Assembly (NCBI RefSeq): GCF_017876545.1
Contig: NZ_JAGIOD010000001.1
Coordinates: 1,178,001-1,242,000 of the forward strand
Reading direction: 5' to 3'
Source of the DNA: Brachybacterium sacelli
GTDB lineage: Bacteria > Actinomycetota > Actinomycetes > Actinomycetales > Dermabacteraceae
DNA: 64,000 nt
Positions 10,427 through 18,968 of this stretch are shown here, piece by piece. Under the pieces are notes generated by a model that saw nothing but the letters and a program-made list of their open reading frames with translations, did no database searches and was not told the DNA's origin. How positions within the stretch are numbered: position 1 is the stretch's first letter; every line of letters starts with the position of its first letter. The position numbers and the translations under genes were made by a program.

Positions 10427-10851
10427 AGCTCCATTGTCGAGCACGCCCCGGCGTCGGGCACGCCCCGGCGTCGAGCGCGCCCCCGGCCTCGGGCAGGCGG
10501 GGCCCGGTTCTGTCGGTCTCTGTGTCGGGTACTGGCGCTATGGCATGTGCACTGGCGATATGGCCACTGCGCACGCTATGGCGCCAGTTCTCGACGCCGA
10601 AGCCCGGCGACGACAGGGGAGGGTCCAGCTGTCGGGCACGCCCCGGCGTCGGGCACGCCCCCGGGCACTCCGGGCGTCTCACCCCGGCCCCCGGGCACTC
10701 CGGGCGTCTCGCCCCGGGGCGAATCTCCTACGGAGGTCGAATGTCTCGATACAGGTCCGTATGGAACAGTTCCTCCCGAGGGTTCGGAGCACTGCCCTCC
10801 GGACGCGGGATCCACCGTGTCGGTCCCTCGCCAGCACCCCTCAGGAGCAGG
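10427..10851. repeat. Repeat-rich intergenic region between MATE and RND genes
   Basis: 425 bases with no convincing gene. Three repeat types are visible: (a) short units around GTCGGGCACGCCCCGGC at 10443-10475 and again at 10631-10657; (b) ACTGGCG(C/A)TATGGC at 10531-10544 and 10551-10564, exactly 20 bases apart, followed by GCTATGGC, and bounded by ACTGGCGC (10531-10538) and its complement GCGCCAGT (10581-10588); (c) a perfect 24-bp direct repeat at 10657-10680 and 10687-10710 (30-bp period). An in-frame ATG with GGAGG at 10741 could extend the RND protein by 37 residues but is not favoured. Confidence 0.6.
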
Positions 10852-13800
10852 ATGAACCGCCTCGCCCGACTCAGCCTGAACAACAGGTCCTTCATCGCGC
10901 TGGTCTGCATCGCGGTGTCGATCATCGGTGCCTTCGCGATGACGACCATGCGCCAGGAGCTCATCCCCTCGGTGTCGCTGCCGCAGATCCAGGTGGTGAC
11001 CTCCTCGCCGGGCTCCTCCTCCGAGCAGGTGCAGGACCGGTTGACCCGGCCGATCGAGCAGTCCCTCAGCGGGCTGGAGAACGTCGAGGCCACCTCCTCG
11101 ACCTCGGAGGCCGGGGTCTCGATGGTCACCGTCGAGCTGACCTACGGCACCGACACCGCGCGCTCGGCCAATCAGGTCGATGCGGCGCTGACCGGCATCG
11201 AGGACCAGCTGCCCGAGGACGCGGACCCGCAGGTGATCTCCGGCGGGACCAGCGACCTGCCGGCCGTCGTGCTGTCCGTCTCCTCCGATCTGGATCCCTC
11301 CGACCTCGGTGCGCGCCTGGACGAGTCCGTCACCTCCGAGCTCGAGCGGGTCGAGGGGGTCTCCTCCGTCGCTCTGATCGGCGCCCCGGAGGAGATCGTC
11401 CAGATCACCCCGGACGAGCAGGCGATGGCCGAGAACGGCCTGACCGAGAACGACATCTCCACCGCGCTGGACGCCAACGGCCTGTCCCTGCCGGGCGGCT
11501 CCGTCACCGACGAGGACCGCACCCTCGACGTGGTCCTCGGACAGAGCATCGACAGCATCGAGAGCCTCGAGGGCATCATGCTGATGCCCGAGGGTGGCGG
11601 CGAGGGTCAGCAGGGCCAGCAGCCGCAGCCGGTCGCCCTCTCCGAGGTCGCCACCGTCGAGCGCACCACCCAGGACCTCACCTCGATCTCCCGCACCGAC
11701 GGCCGCGATTCGCTGGTCATGATGGTCACGGCCACCGCCGACGGCAATGTCGTGGACATCTCCGAGGGCGTCGAGGAGGTCCTCGCGGACACCCTGCCGG
11801 GCGTGGGCGGGAACGCCGAGAGCGCCGTCGTCTTCGACCAGGCGCCGTTCATCCAGGAGTCGATCGTCGCTCTCGCCGAGGAGGGCCTGCTGGGCCTGGT
11901 CTTCGCCGTCGGCGTGATCCTGCTGTTCCTGCGTCGCGTGCGGCCGACGGTCGTCACCGCGATCTCGATCCCCACCTCGCTGCTGATCGCCTTCATCGGC
12001 ATGCTGGTCACCGGGTACACGCTGAACATGCTGACCCTGGCGGCGCTGACGATCTCCATCGGCCGCGTGGTCGACGACTCCATCGTCGTCATCGAGAACA
12101 TCATGCGCCACCTCAGCTACGGCAAGGCCAGGATGCGCGCCATCCTCGACGCCGTCGGGGAGGTCGCCGGCGCCATCACCGCCTCGACGCTCGCCACCGT
12201 GGTGGTGTTCCTGCCGATCGCGATCGTCTCCGGCATGGCGGGGGAGCTGTTCCGGCCCTTCGCCCTGACCGTGGGCATCGCGATGCTCAGCTCCCTGCTG
12301 GTGGCGCTGACCATCGTCCCCGTGCTCGCGTACTGGTTCCTGCGCGCCCCCAAGGCGCAGCGGGACGTGGATCCCGACGACGCCCAGCAGGTGGCCGTGA
12401 TCCGCGAGGAGGCCGAGGCGAAGGAGGAGCGCAGCTGGCTGCACCGGATCTACGCGCCCCTGCTGCACCTGGTCACCGATTCACTGCCACGTCGCCTGAT
12501 CACGGTGGCAGCCTCGATCCTCGTGCTGGTGGGCACCGCCTTCCTGTACCCGCTGGTGAACGTCAACTTCCTGGGGGACACCGGGCAGAACATCGCCTCC
12601 CTCACCCAGTCCCTGCCCGCCGGCACCAGCCTCGAGCAGTCCACCGACAAGGCCGAGGAGAGCGAGCAGGCGCTGATGGACGTCGACGGCGTCGACATCG
12701 TGCAGACCACGATCGGCGGCAGCCAGTTCGGCATGGGCGGCGGCGGCGCCGAGAACGAGATCAGCTTCTCGATCACCACCGACCCCGACGCGGATCAGGA
12801 GGCCCTGCAGGACGAGATGGTCGAGGCCCTCGAGGCGCTGCCGGAGTCCGGCATGATCGAAGCGGCCGACATCGCCTCGCCCACCGGCTCCAGCTCCGTG
12901 GACATCCTCGTCACCGGCCCCACCGCCGACTCCCGCCAGGAGGCGAACGACGCGATCCTCGCCGAGCTCGACCCGATCCCGGACGGCGCCACCGAGGTCA
13001 CCAGTGACCTGGCGGCCGAGGAGCCCACCGCCGTCGTCACCGTGGACCGTGAGGCCGCCGCGCAGCTCGGGCTGACCGAGGAGACCGTGATCGGCATGGT
13101 CGCGCAGCAGATGTATCCCGGCGCGATCGGCTCGGTCACGCTCGAGGACACCGAGCTGGACATCTACGTCGAGCGCGGCGAGAGCATCGAGACCTTCGAC
13201 CAGCTCACGGACATCCAGCTGGCCGGCGGCGTCCCGCTGACCGACGTCGCCTCGATCGACGAGGTCGCCTCCCGCCCGTCGATCTCCACCCAGGACGGGC
13301 TGGAGACCGTGACCGTCTCGATCACCCCCGAGGGCGACGACATCTCGCCCGTGACCGAGGCCGCGAACGCCGCGGTCGAGTCCGCGGACCTGCCCGAGGG
13401 TGTCGAGGCGACCGTCGGGGGCACCGCCGCGGACATCGACGAGACCTTCGGCCAGCTCGGCCTGGCCATGCTGGCAGCGATCCTGCTGGTGTACGTGCTG
13501 CTGGTGTGGATCTTCAAGTCCCTGATCCAGCCGCTGATCCTGCTGGTCTCGATCCCCTTCGCCGCCACCGGTGCGCTGGGGCTGCTGATCCTCACCGGGG
13601 TGCCGCTGGGTCTGCCCTCGATGATCGGCCTGCTGATGCTGGTGGGCATCGTGGTCACCAATGCGATCGTGCTGATCGACCTGGTCAACCAGTATCGACG
13701 GCGCGGGATGGGGCTCGACGAGGCGATCCACGCCGGCGCGGCCAAACGTCTGCGCCCGATCCTGATGACCGCCGCCGCGACGATCTTCGCGTTGATCCCG

Positions 13801-14217
13801 ATGGCGCTGGGCCTCACCGGCAGCGGCGGGTTCATCGCCCAGCCGCTCGCGGTCGTCGTCATCGGCGGTCTGGTCTCCTCGACCCTGTTGACCCTGCTCA
13901 TCGTGCCGGTGCTCTACCGCATCGCCGAGGGGCCGGGAGAGCGGCGCCGACTGCGGGCCGAGGCCCGCGAGGCCGAGCGGCGCGACCTTCGTGAGCAGGC
14001 GCTCGCCGAGCAGCGCGCCGCCCACCGGTCCGCGCAGGAGGAGACCAGGAGCGCCGAGGCGCAGAGCGCGCAGGGAACGCAGAGCGCACAGGGCACGCAG
14101 AGCCCGTCGGCCCGCGGTCCGGTGGCCGGCGAGCGTCAGCACCAGGGATCGCCCCGTTCGCTCAAGGAGCGCGGCGGGCTCGTCGGCATCATCCGGCGCG
14201 GTCTGGGTCGCCACTGA
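10852..14217 (+). CDS. RND-family efflux permease (AcrB/SwrC-like)
   Basis: A 1121-residue exporter with the AcrB layout: one N-terminal helix (FIALVCIAVSIIGAF), a large extracellular domain, a helix bundle, and the same again in the second half. The proton-relay pair DD is in GRVVDDSIVVIEN, and the second half has the matching LVGIVVTNAIVLIDL. In Gram-positives such proteins (for example SwrC of Bacillus) export lipopeptides or drugs without an outer-membrane partner. The ~100-residue C-terminal cytoplasmic tail is charged and has short repeats of SAQGTQ. ATG at 10852 has AGGAG four bases before it. It precedes a two-component system by 68 bases, suggesting the pump is part of its response. 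Confidence 0.9.
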   Translation: MNRLARLSLNNRSFIALVCIAVSIIGAFAMTTMRQELIPSVSLPQIQVVTSSPGSSSEQVQDRLTRPIEQSLSGLENVEATSSTSEAGVSMVTVELTYGTDTARSANQVDAALTGIEDQLPEDADPQVISGGTSDLPAVVLSVSSDLDPSDLGARLDESVTSELERVEGVSSVALIGAPEEIVQITPDEQAMAENGLTENDISTALDANGLSLPGGSVTDEDRTLDVVLGQSIDSIESLEGIMLMPEGGGEGQQGQQPQPVALSEVATVERTTQDLTSISRTDGRDSLVMMVTATADGNVVDISEGVEEVLADTLPGVGGNAESAVVFDQAPFIQESIVALAEEGLLGLVFAVGVILLFLRRVRPTVVTAISIPTSLLIAFIGMLVTGYTLNMLTLAALTISIGRVVDDSIVVIENIMRHLSYGKARMRAILDAVGEVAGAITASTLATVVVFLPIAIVSGMAGELFRPFALTVGIAMLSSLLVALTIVPVLAYWFLRAPKAQRDVDPDDAQQVAVIREEAEAKEERSWLHRIYAPLLHLVTDSLPRRLITVAASILVLVGTAFLYPLVNVNFLGDTGQNIASLTQSLPAGTSLEQSTDKAEESEQALMDVDGVDIVQTTIGGSQFGMGGGGAENEISFSITTDPDADQEALQDEMVEALEALPESGMIEAADIASPTGSSSVDILVTGPTADSRQEANDAILAELDPIPDGATEVTSDLAAEEPTAVVTVDREAAAQLGLTEETVIGMVAQQMYPGAIGSVTLEDTELDIYVERGESIETFDQLTDIQLAGGVPLTDVASIDEVASRPSISTQDGLETVTVSITPEGDDISPVTEAANAAVESADLPEGVEATVGGTAADIDETFGQLGLAMLAAILLVYVLLVWIFKSLIQPLILLVSIPFAATGALGLLILTGVPLGLPSMIGLLMLVGIVVTNAIVLIDLVNQYRRRGMGLDEAIHAGAAKRLRPILMTAAATIFALIPMALGLTGSGGFIAQPLAVVVIGGLVSSTLLTLLIVPVLYRIAEGPGERRRLRAEAREAERRDLREQALAEQRAAHRSAQEETRSAEAQSAQGTQSAQGTQSPSARGPVAGERQHQGSPRSLKERGGLVGIIRRGLGRH

Positions 14218-14285
14218 CCTGATGGCGCCGGGTCCCGGCCGGACCTGGATCGGGTTTACGGCCTCTGGCCGCTTACGATGCCCTC

Positions 14286-15878
14286 ATGGGAGCACGGAAG
14301 AGCAGGCGGGAGGGCGAGCGCGCCGCCGGGCGCAGCTGGACGGTCCGCACGCAGGTGCTGACGACCATGCTCGCCTTCATGGTGGTGGGCCTGGCCGTCA
14401 CCGGTGTCCTCACCTATGCGGCGCAGTTCCGGTCGCTCGACGAGCGGGTGCACTCCGAGCTGCTGCAGGAGTACAGCGAGCTCAGGCTGATCGCCGAGTC
14501 GACGACGGACGACGGCAGCTTCACCCACTCCACGGTCGACGAGGTGCTCAAGACCGCGACCGACTCCGCCGCCCCGTCGGACAACGAATCCGTGATCGCG
14601 CTGCTCGACGGGCGGCCGGCGCACAAGCCGCGCACCCAGGACTTCGAGCTGATCCCGGACGACTCGGCGCAGTCCCAGCGCGTCCTGCAGCAGATCCTGG
14701 CGGTGCACGAGCCGGGGCGCACGGTGACCACCACCCTGTCCCTCGGAGACCGGGAGCTGCGGGTGCTCGTCGCGTCGGTGCAGGTCACCGGTGATGATGC
14801 CGAGGGTGTGTATGTCGTCGCCAATGACATCGGCGTGCAGAAGCAGGACCTGTGGCAGTCCGTCCTCACCTTCGCCGGCCTCTCCGTCATCACCCTGCTG
14901 GTCGCCGGCTGGGTCGGCTACGTGGTCACGGGGCGGCTGCTGAAACCGCTGGGAGCACTGCGCTCGGCCACCGAGCAGATCACCGTCGACGACCTCGAGC
15001 ACCGCATCCCCGTGCCCTCGGGCAACGACGACATCGCCGCACTGGCCACCAACTTCAACCGGATGCTGGAGCGGATCCAGGTGGGCTTCGCCGAGCAGCG
15101 GCGCTTCATGAGCGATGTCGGCCACGAGCTGCGCACCCCGCTGACGATCGTGCGCGGGACCCTGGAGATGACCGACGTCGGGGATCCCGCCGATGTGCGC
15201 GAGGCCCACGAGATCGCGACCGACGAGCTGGACCGGATGGGCCGCGTCGTCGGCGACCTCTCCGAGCTGGCCGCCTCGGCGCGCCCCGACTACGTGCGGC
15301 CCAAACCGCTTCGGATGCAGTCCTTCGCCCGCTCCACCTTCGCCCGGATCGAGCGCATCGCCGAGCGCGAGTGGGAGCTGGCGCGGACGGCCGACGTCGT
15401 CGCCGACGCCGATGAGCAGAGGCTGACCCAGGCGGTGGTGCAGCTGGCCGCCAATGCCGTGCGCTACAGCGACGAGGGAAGCCGGATCCGCTTCGCGGTG
15501 GACCAGGTGCTCGGCCCCGACGGCCCCGAGATCCATCTCGGCGTGCAGGACGAGGGCGACGGCATCGCCGAGGACGACCAGCGCCGCATCTTCGAACGCT
15601 TCACCCGCGTCGACGGCGCCCGCGGTTCCGGATCCGGCCTCGGGCTGCCGATCGTGCGGGCGATCGCCGCGGGGCACGGCGGGGTGGTGCGGCTGCTGTC
15701 GACGCCCGGGCGCGGCTCCACCTTCACCCTCGTGTTCCCCCAGTTCGCGGGGAGCACGAACGACGGCGCCGACGAAGCCGGTGAGGGCGAGGACGACGAG
15801 CCCGACGACGCAGGCGGGGCCGAGAACCGACGGGGCCCCGCCGACGCCCCGCGCACGAGGACGAGGAGAAGTTCATGA
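14286..15878 (+). CDS. Two-component sensor histidine kinase (HAMP, HisKA, HATPase)
   Basis: A 530-residue membrane sensor. Helix 1 is at about 25-47, an extracellular region of ~145 residues follows, then helix 2 (VITLLVAGWVGYVV), a HAMP linker, the H-box FMSDVGHELRTPLT, the N-box (LAANAVRYS), G1 (DEGDGI) and G2 (GSGLGLPIV). The last ~55 residues are an acidic then basic disordered tail. It should autophosphorylate on the H-box His and pass phosphate to the regulator encoded next. ATG 14286 is preceded by TACGAT (14274-14279) with a six-base gap, so the message is probably leaderless. It overlaps the regulator gene by four bases (ATGA). Confidence 0.92.
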   Translation: MGARKSRREGERAAGRSWTVRTQVLTTMLAFMVVGLAVTGVLTYAAQFRSLDERVHSELLQEYSELRLIAESTTDDGSFTHSTVDEVLKTATDSAAPSDNESVIALLDGRPAHKPRTQDFELIPDDSAQSQRVLQQILAVHEPGRTVTTTLSLGDRELRVLVASVQVTGDDAEGVYVVANDIGVQKQDLWQSVLTFAGLSVITLLVAGWVGYVVTGRLLKPLGALRSATEQITVDDLEHRIPVPSGNDDIAALATNFNRMLERIQVGFAEQRRFMSDVGHELRTPLTIVRGTLEMTDVGDPADVREAHEIATDELDRMGRVVGDLSELAASARPDYVRPKPLRMQSFARSTFARIERIAEREWELARTADVVADADEQRLTQAVVQLAANAVRYSDEGSRIRFAVDQVLGPDGPEIHLGVQDEGDGIAEDDQRRIFERFTRVDGARGSGSGLGLPIVRAIAAGHGGVVRLLSTPGRGSTFTLVFPQFAGSTNDGADEAGEGEDDEPDDAGGAENRRGPADAPRTRTRRSS

Positions 15879-16573
15879 GGATCCTGATCGCCGAGGACGA
15901 GGCGCGCATCGCCCGGTTCGTGGAGCGGGGGCTGAAGGCCAACGGCTTCGCCTCCACCGTGGTCGAGAACGGCATCAGCGCTCTCGACCTCGCCTCCAGC
16001 GGCGACTTCGACCTGCTCATCCTCGACGTGGGTCTGCCGCGCATGGACGGCTTCCAGGTCCTCAAGGCGCTGCGCGAGATGGACGTGGACATCCCGATCC
16101 TCATGGTCACCGCACGCACCGGTGTCGACGACACCGTGCAGGGCCTCGAGGGCGGGGCCAACGACTACATCGCCAAGCCTTTCCGCTTCGAGGAGCTGCT
16201 GGCCCGGGTGAAGCTGCGCGCCCGGGAGACGACCGCCGGGTCGGGCTCCGTGAGCAGCGACGTCCTCGAGCTCGGCGACCTCCGGCTCGATCTGCGCACC
16301 CGGATCGCGACCTTCGCGCCCGAGGAGGTCGAGTCCCCGGAGCGCTCGGTGGAGCTGTCCTCCCGGGAGTTCACCATGGCGCGGGTCTTCCTCGAGAACC
16401 CGAACCAGGTGCTCACCCGCGACCTGCTGCTGTCGAAGGTGTGGGGGTACGACTACGACGGTGCCTCGAACGTCGTGGACGTGTACGTGGGGTACCTGCG
16501 TGGCAAGCTCGGCGCGAAGCGCCTGGTGACCGTTCGCGGCGCCGGCTACAAGGCGGTCGACCCGACGGCCTGA
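15875..16573 (+). CDS. OmpR/PhoB-type response regulator
   Basis: 232 residues. The receiver domain has acidic residues E7/D8, phospho-acceptor D51 in LLILDVGLP, T79 and K101 (AKPF). The C-terminal winged helix (about 130-228) ends with VVDVYVGYLRGKL and TVRGAGYK, typical of OmpR/PhoB proteins, which bind tandem or inverted half-sites. A ~15-residue acidic insert (EEVESPERS) lies before the winged-helix recognition part. The ATGA overlap with the kinase gene indicates coupled translation. The palindrome at 16617-16634, before the next gene, is a natural candidate for its target. Confidence 0.93.
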   Translation: MRILIAEDEARIARFVERGLKANGFASTVVENGISALDLASSGDFDLLILDVGLPRMDGFQVLKALREMDVDIPILMVTARTGVDDTVQGLEGGANDYIAKPFRFEELLARVKLRARETTAGSGSVSSDVLELGDLRLDLRTRIATFAPEEVESPERSVELSSREFTMARVFLENPNQVLTRDLLLSKVWGYDYDGASNVVDVYVGYLRGKLGAKRLVTVRGAGYKAVDPTA

Positions 16574-16616
16574 CCGCGACCCGTCGCGCTCATGATCCGC
16601 CCTGGTCAGAGGTGAC

Positions 16617-16634
16617 CATGAGAGGTCTCTCATG
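16617..16634. promoter_or_regulatory. Operator-like palindrome CATGAGAG-GT-CTCTCATG
   Basis: Two perfect 8-bp arms around GT, 45 bases before the acidic secreted protein gene and 44 after the regulator gene. A two-base centre cannot form a stable RNA hairpin loop, so it reads as a protein-binding site rather than a terminator. Further TCATGA and TCTCAT words lie close by (16590, 16651). Confidence 0.6.
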
Positions 16635-16678
16635 ACGGACTCACGGGGGTCTCATCGCTGCCGGTGAGGATGCCGGAC

Positions 16679-17173
16679 ATGAAGACTCTGCGCACCGCCG
16701 GGATCCTGCTCGCCGTCGCCCTGTCCGCCACGGGTCTCGCCCTGCTGCCTTCGCTCGAGGAGACGCCGGGGAAGCAGCCGGGGATCGTGGTGGGCGAGGA
16801 GGACCGCGCCTCGGATGCCGGCGGGGAGTCCTCCGCGCTGCCCGGGGACGTGCCCGAGCCGTCCGGTGCCGCGAGTGGACCGGTCGATCTGCCGCGGTCC
16901 GACGTCACCGAGCAGCCGGCCGACGACGGTGCGGGTGCCGTGGAGTACGAGACCTCGAAGGCGCCCGAGCCGACGGCCACGGCGGGGCCCTCCTCCGGAG
17001 GGGGCAGCTCGGCTGCGAAGAAGCCCGCCGCCCCGGAGAAGCCCGCGGCCCCACAGAAGCCCGCCGCGCCGGAGGCCCCCTCGAGCACCTGTGAATGGGA
17101 CGACGGCGACTGGGACTGCGACGACGATGACGACGGAGACGACGACAGCAACGAGGACGACGAGGACGACTGA
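16679..17173 (+). CDS. Small secreted, highly acidic protein
   Basis: A 164-residue protein of no family I recognise. It starts with a signal peptide (MKTLRTAGILLAVALSATGLALL), continues as a low-complexity Pro/Ala/Glu/Ser-rich stalk with KPAAPEKPAAPQKPAAPE repeats, and ends in a short two-Cys segment (CEWDDGDWDC) followed by an almost unbroken Asp/Glu tail. An acidic tail outside the membrane could bind divalent or cationic ligands, and the nearby two-component system could sense the same; this is inference. ATG 16679 fits GTGAGGA at 16664-16670; GTG 16664 and ATG 16670 are alternatives. Confidence 0.65.
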   Translation: MKTLRTAGILLAVALSATGLALLPSLEETPGKQPGIVVGEEDRASDAGGESSALPGDVPEPSGAASGPVDLPRSDVTEQPADDGAGAVEYETSKAPEPTATAGPSSGGGSSAAKKPAAPEKPAAPQKPAAPEAPSSTCEWDDGDWDCDDDDDGDDDSNEDDEDD

Positions 17174-17231
17174 GCGTCAGCTCGCCCGTCACCCCTCGCC
17201 GGTCGCCCCGCCGCGCGTCATCCCTCGCCCG

Positions 17232-18968
17232 TCATTCGTCCCCGCCGCCCTCGTCGGCATCGTGCCGGCCCCCGATCGTCACGGGACGGTCGTGCCCGGG
17301 AACGCCCAGCCGCGCCAGTCGGTGCTCGCGGGCCCCGAGGCGGGCGGCGAGGGCGTCGGAGCTGATCATCACCACCACCCCGCGGTAGTCGGACAGCACG
17401 CGCTCGAGCATCGCGCGGCCCGCATCGTCGAGGTCGCCCTCGAGACCGTCCAGGAGCAGCAGGGGAGGGGCCCCGTAGAGCGCGCGGGCCAGGGCCAGGC
17501 GCGCCCGGTCCGAGCGGTCCAGCCCGTCGCCGACGCGGCGCAGGGTGGTCCGTGCGCCCCGGGGGAGGCTCGAGAGGTCCAGCCCGACGAGATCGAGGAT
17601 CTCCTGATCATCGGCGGCGTCCAGGTCCGGTCGCCGGTAGTGCAGGGCCCGGGCGACGGTGCCGCGCTCGAAGACGGTGCCCGCGGCGGCGTACCCGACC
17701 AGGACCCGACCGCGGGAGGCCGAGACCGCGCGCAGGTTCTCCCCGGCCACCCACACCGAGTCCGGCTGCCCGGTCCCGGGGCCGGGGGAGAGCTCGAGCA
17801 GGCGACGGACGAACTCGCGCGGCGCGGCCGGGTCCTCCGAGACCAGACGCACCAGCTCCCGCGGCCGGCCCTGCAGCGGTCCGTCACCGCCGTCCGGCCC
17901 CGGCAGGTCGAGGTGCACGAGGGCCTCGCCCTCGGTCCCGGCGCCAGGGGCGGGGACGGCGGCGGCCGCCTCGCGACGCGACCTCGCGCGGGCACGACGG
18001 TCCTCGGCGCCCGCGAGCGCGGGCCCCAGCACCATGCGCGCCGAGGAGTACGTCTGCCGGTACTCGACGATCCGGCCGATCTCCAGCACGGGGGTCGCGG
18101 CGATCCCGGCGACCGCCATCGCGGCCATCGTGACCCCTGGCGCGAGCCCCAGGTAGGTGCCGGCCGCGGCGACCAGCAGGGTGGTCAGCGTCGAGGCGAC
18201 GATGCCACCGGCCCGGATGGTGCCGACGGTCTCGGCCCGGTCCACTGCGATCTCGACGAGGCTGTCGGAGTCCCGGCGGATGTTCCGCAGCTCGCGCGTG
18301 GTCCCGCCCGAGGCGAGGATGCCGTCCGAGGCGGTGACGGTGTCGGCGATGCGCGAGGCGAGCTTCCCGCGCGTGCGACGCATGCGGCGGGTCTTGATCA
18401 GGGCCGCGCGCGCCCAGAACGCCAGGCAGAGGGCGAGGACCACGAGCGGGGCGACCATCACCACGGCCAGGTACGGGTGGAGCACGGCGAGGGTGATGAG
18501 GCTGCCGCCGATCAGCGGAACGGCGACCACCAGCGGGGCGATGCCCTGCGAGACCCAGTTGCGCACCCCGGAGAGGTCGTTCGTGGTGCGGGCGACGGTC
18601 ACGCCGAGGGAGGTGGCGTGCCCCGGCGTCAGTGCGTCGCCCAGCAGGGTCAGCCGCAGCTGGTGGACGTAGTCCTGTCCGAGCTTCTCGGCCACCACCC
18701 GTTCGTGGACCTTCAGCGCACCGACGGCGAGCGCGGTCAGCACCAGCAGCACCAGTGCACGCAGCAGCAGGGCGGAGTGCCCCGTCGGGGCATCCTGCAG
18801 CATCACCAGCGCCCAGGCGGACAGCGCGGCCAGTGCGGCCTGGCCCAGGCCCAGGGCGACCAGGATGCCGATCCAGCGCCTCCTCGCGCCCCGCAGCAGC
18901 GGGGGCAGCGGCGGCGCGTTCTTCAGCAGGCCGTTGGCCAGCTGCACCGGTTCACGCTCACGCGGCAT
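17232..18968 (-). CDS. ABC exporter-like half-transporter with degenerate ATPase domain
   Basis: 578 residues. The first ~330 form a type-1 ABC exporter membrane domain with about six helices and the long cytoplasmic loops (RLTLLGDALTPGHATSLGVT; TRRMRRTRGKLASRIADT). The C-terminal ~230 residues sit where the ATPase belongs but have no GxxGxGK(S/T) P-loop; the signature region reads DGLDRSDRARLALARAL in place of LSGGQ; the Walker B reads LLLLDG with no catalytic Glu; the switch His is a Ser (VVVMISSD). So it is probably unable to hydrolyse ATP. It overlaps the upstream P-loop gene by 11 bases and is likely co-translated with it. Function unknown. Confidence 0.8.
   Translation of the reverse strand: MPREREPVQLANGLLKNAPPLPPLLRGARRRWIGILVALGLGQAALAALSAWALVMLQDAPTGHSALLLRALVLLVLTALAVGALKVHERVVAEKLGQDYVHQLRLTLLGDALTPGHATSLGVTVARTTNDLSGVRNWVSQGIAPLVVAVPLIGGSLITLAVLHPYLAVVMVAPLVVLALCLAFWARAALIKTRRMRRTRGKLASRIADTVTASDGILASGGTTRELRNIRRDSDSLVEIAVDRAETVGTIRAGGIVASTLTTLLVAAAGTYLGLAPGVTMAAMAVAGIAATPVLEIGRIVEYRQTYSSARMVLGPALAGAEDRRARARSRREAAAAVPAPGAGTEGEALVHLDLPGPDGGDGPLQGRPRELVRLVSEDPAAPREFVRRLLELSPGPGTGQPDSVWVAGENLRAVSASRGRVLVGYAAAGTVFERGTVARALHYRRPDLDAADDQEILDLVGLDLSSLPRGARTTLRRVGDGLDRSDRARLALARALYGAPPLLLLDGLEGDLDDAGRAMLERVLSDYRGVVVMISSDALAARLGAREHRLARLGVPGHDRPVTIGGRHDADEGGGDE

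Noticed and set aside
10741..10851. In-frame ATG with GGAGG extending the RND protein by 37 residues
   Set aside because: RND proteins begin close to helix 1; the ATG at 10852 has its own AGGAG and a better fit.
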